Source: Cristatella mucedo (lineage: Eukaryota; Bryozoa; Phylactolaemata; Cristatellidae). Taken from it: 30,000 nt of DNA. The translations under genes were made by a program, and so were the position numbers. Under the pieces are notes generated by a model that was given only the letters and a program-made list of their open reading frames with translations, had not been told where the DNA came from and searched no databases. Where the stretch lies: positions 1,212,501-1,242,500 of the forward strand of contig WPIO01000053.1 in assembly GCA_009760855.2 (NCBI GenBank), in the 5' to 3' direction. Shown in pieces: positions 27,656-30,000 of the stretch (the stretch's first letter is position 1; each line of letters starts with the position of its first letter).

Positions 27656-28823
27656 AATTTGCAGCTTTTCAGCTTCCTCTCTCTCTCTCTCTCTCTGTGC
27701 CCATTGCGGGAAGAGGACGAGTCAGGTGACACTTCGAGCCCAGGGTAGCAGCAACAGCGCCACCAAGACCGTGCATTACAGAGGGGGGATAACCCCCGGC
27801 TGGGCGAGTCTCCTGCCTCACTGTATAGCAGGTCCTCGCCCTCCTCAGGTGCTCGCCGAGTCACCAGCGGGTGCAATCGGTAGTCGGGATTCAGCAAGAG
27901 ATTACGATAATTTCTAGAGTGCTGAAAATGAAACTTGCCCAAAGAGACTAAATGTCTTTCAAGAATGGCACTTTGTGCATGTGTTACCCTTGCCTCGGGC
28001 ATGTGGGTGGGTGGGTGGGGGTGAGGAGCAGGCACTGACGACCGGATGCAGATGCATAGATATTTGCTGCGCAGTCGAGGGTGCTCGCCAGAGCGGGGCT
28101 CTGGCAGTAACTCTTGTGAGCCGTCGTCCGCAGGTCGTCGGCTCAACTCGTGGCAGCGGCACTGCCTCGCACCTTTTGAGAACGACGGAGCAACGTGGGC
28201 AATGTCAGGCACCCGACACGCCGACAGCAGGCTGTCGATGCTGCTGCTGCACAGCTACCGGATGTTGTTTGCGTGACAAACGATTGCAGGCAGAAAGTCG
28301 TTTTGAACGTGGGAGTGAGGGTTGGCACTGACCGGTTTCTGTTGTGTGCCACAACATCGGCGCTCAGAAGCAGCAGCAGCGCAGGTGACAGCAGCAGCAG
28401 CCTAGAGGGGCGGGTTAGTTAGCAACTGCAGCGAGGGGCAGCAGAAGCTGCCGCAGTCGGTGGTGGCTGCAGCAGTCGGCAGAAACAGCAAGAGCTGCTG
28501 CTGGTCGGTAAGTGGCCTGGCGTCTATCCTTCGGCAGCAGCAGCACGACAGGTGACAAATTCGACCGACGAGTCGACACAAGCAGCAGCCAGCACACGCA
28601 CACATGCAGCTGCTGGTTACCACGGACTGGGCTCGGCAGCGGAGGCAGGCAGGCAGGCAGACAGAGGAGCGGGAGGTATGGAGGGAGAGAAGAGAGAGGA
28701 GGCACTCGGAGGCTGCTGCTTGTGCAGGTGGAACTGACCCCCTTTTGCGGTTTGAGGGGGACCGAGCACATGGGGATGGGGGAGCAGTTGTTTTGTTTTT
28801 TTACTGCTCCTCTGCCTGCCGAT

Positions 28824-28859
<36 letters not shown>
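28824..28859 (+). repeat. (CAG)n triplet repeat, about 12 units
   Basis: Twelve uninterrupted GCA/CAG units downstream of the receptor gene. Other short CAG clusters lie at 28365-28400 and 28430-28500. Confidence 0.95.
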
Positions 28860-28863
<4 letters not shown>

Positions 28864-29870
28864 CTAATGCAGTCAGCTCGGCTGGCCGATTGATGATGCA
28901 CGGCTAACGAGCCGTTCGGTTCCCGCTTGCAGGGCGCGAGTAGAGCAGCAGGAGAAGAACCGGATCTCCAGTCTGGCGCCGCCGACACAAACAACTCTCC
29001 GCTAGAGAAGCAATAGCCCAAGTGCTAATGAATGATACGAATGGTAGAGTGCTCAAACGAGCATGCGAAAAGCAGACCGCAGGAAATCAGTCGGGGTGGG
29101 CCGTCGGTCACCACCCTGGATGGTAAAAGGCACTGAATCCTGCTCACGCAAGCACGCACGGCACAGCAGACGATAAAAGACATGCTCTCACGGGGCTTAG
29201 GGCTAGCCGAGTGGAGCTTTGATGAATCTTTAGCTGCTGAGACCTACACGATGCACCACGTGGTCATTGATTGCAGACAGTGAACGAAGCGAGAGCAGCG
29301 AGTTCTAGACTTTCTGCGCATACGAATCGGGGCAAAAGATCAAAAGATTGTAATTAGTGGGAGGGATTAACACTGGATTAATGCTAGATTAACACTGGAA
29401 GCGGGAGGAGAAAGAACAGACAGACAGTCTTGGGGGGCGATATTGGCCAGGGTGAGCACAACTCACTGAGCAAAGCTCCGTGAGCTACTTCACTTCGGTT
29501 GGGGGGAGGAGTGCAAGCTTGAAGGTCACGTGGGCATTCAAGGACTAACAATAGACGTCTCGCGGGATTTTTCGGTGACCTTGAAAAGAAGGGATCGATA
29601 GTCGACACAGACATAATCACACTTAAGTAAAGCACTTGGCTAATGCACAGGCTGGGCCATAATTTCTGACACACTCGGGACGTGTGAAGAATCGTGGGCA
29701 GGCAGCAGGGGAGCAGGCAGCAGGGGTGTGGAAGCTTTCGGAATGAGCTAAACGAAAATCGAGTGCAAAAGCCACGCGTGTTACCGAACGCCAGCAAACG
29801 AGCAAGCAACTGCGAAAGGAGGCAGCAGCAAATGTCACCTCCGCCGCCGGCTCAATTATTGAACCACCTA

Positions 29871-29891
29871 TATATATATATATATATATAT
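29871..29891 (+). repeat. (TA)n microsatellite
   Basis: About ten TA units. Confidence 0.9.
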
Positions 29892-30000
29892 ACGAAAACA
29901 ACAAAATTGCACGTGTTGGTTTAGACTGCAATTCGATTTGTGAGCTGCTCACGCATTCCAATATATCAAGCCGCCCATGGGAGACGCAGAAGCTAAATCA

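Larger units (their letters stand above)
25804..27675 (+). other. Probable 3' UTR of the receptor gene
   Basis: No further exon-like sequence follows the stop. The first canonical AATAAA downstream is at 27650-27655, followed by a T- and CT-rich stretch that could act as the downstream element. This would give a 3' UTR of about 1.85 kb. It contains a GC hairpin (25845-25874), a G15 run (26224-26238), a CT microsatellite (26651-26686), CT-rich sequence (26800-26930) and clustered CACGTG motifs (about 27557-27590). A shorter UTR using a variant signal is possible. Confidence 0.3.
27676..30000. other. No recognisable gene; simple repeats
   Basis: Frames reach 257 codons on the minus strand (27439-28212) but include simple-repeat translation and no domain. 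A weak SINE-head-like stretch (gtccgcaggtcgtcggctca) is near 28127-28146. It contains a CAG tract (28824-28859) and a TA tract (29871-29891). Confidence 0.4.

Noticed and set aside
28100-28165. SINE head (gtcgtcggctcaactcgtgg)
   Set aside because: It resembles a box B region but has no convincing box A or tail; too weak to annotate as an element.
27439-28212. Minus-strand open frame of 257 codons
   Set aside because: It crosses a GA/CT repeat (Arg-Glu run) and a G-rich stretch, has no motif, and overlaps the probable 3' UTR end.

Overview
This is a window of animal (metazoan) nuclear DNA. Evidence: spliced exons with GT-AG junctions, introns of 1.2 to 3.7 kb, no bacterial-style gene packing, and many non-LTR retrotransposon 3' ends, tRNA-derived SINEs, foldback elements and microsatellites. 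The one gene I can reconstruct is a nuclear receptor of the NR1J group (Drosophila HR96 / nematode DAF-12 and NHR-8). That group is typical of protostomes, so a protostome is most likely, perhaps a lophotrochozoan. I cannot name the species.

Layout. 1-14311 is repeat-rich DNA with no gene I can recognise: LINE 3' tails, two tRNA-derived SINE types, two foldback/TIR elements (6530-6634, 6979-7226), long G and GA tracts, several perfect hairpins, and a weak, broken coding-like stretch at about 4653-5770. A plus-strand reverse-transcriptase fragment lies at 13365-13976. The receptor gene runs left to right from 14335 (ATG) to 25803 (stop). Its five coding exons are 14312-14433, 18157-18492, 20173-20290, 23358-24100 and 25315-25803; all junction phases agree and the predicted protein is 594 residues. 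25804 to about 27.67 kb is probably 3' UTR, with the first AATAAA at 27650. The rest to 30000 is repeat-containing DNA with no recognisable gene.

How the pieces fit. Exon 1 holds the start codon. Exon 2 carries a low-complexity N-terminus and the first zinc finger, with P-box residues ESCKA. Exon 3 carries the second finger. Exon 4 carries the C-terminal extension, a long Ala/Ser/Val-rich hinge and ligand-domain helices 1 to 4. Exon 5 carries the rest of the ligand domain and an intact AF-2 helix. One LINE family recurs throughout as 5'-truncated copies. Its 3' tail, a conserved hairpin plus (ATT)n, is shared with a tRNA-headed SINE. One LINE copy ends within about 5 bases of the splice acceptor of receptor exon 4, so that acceptor region now consists of antisense LINE sequence.
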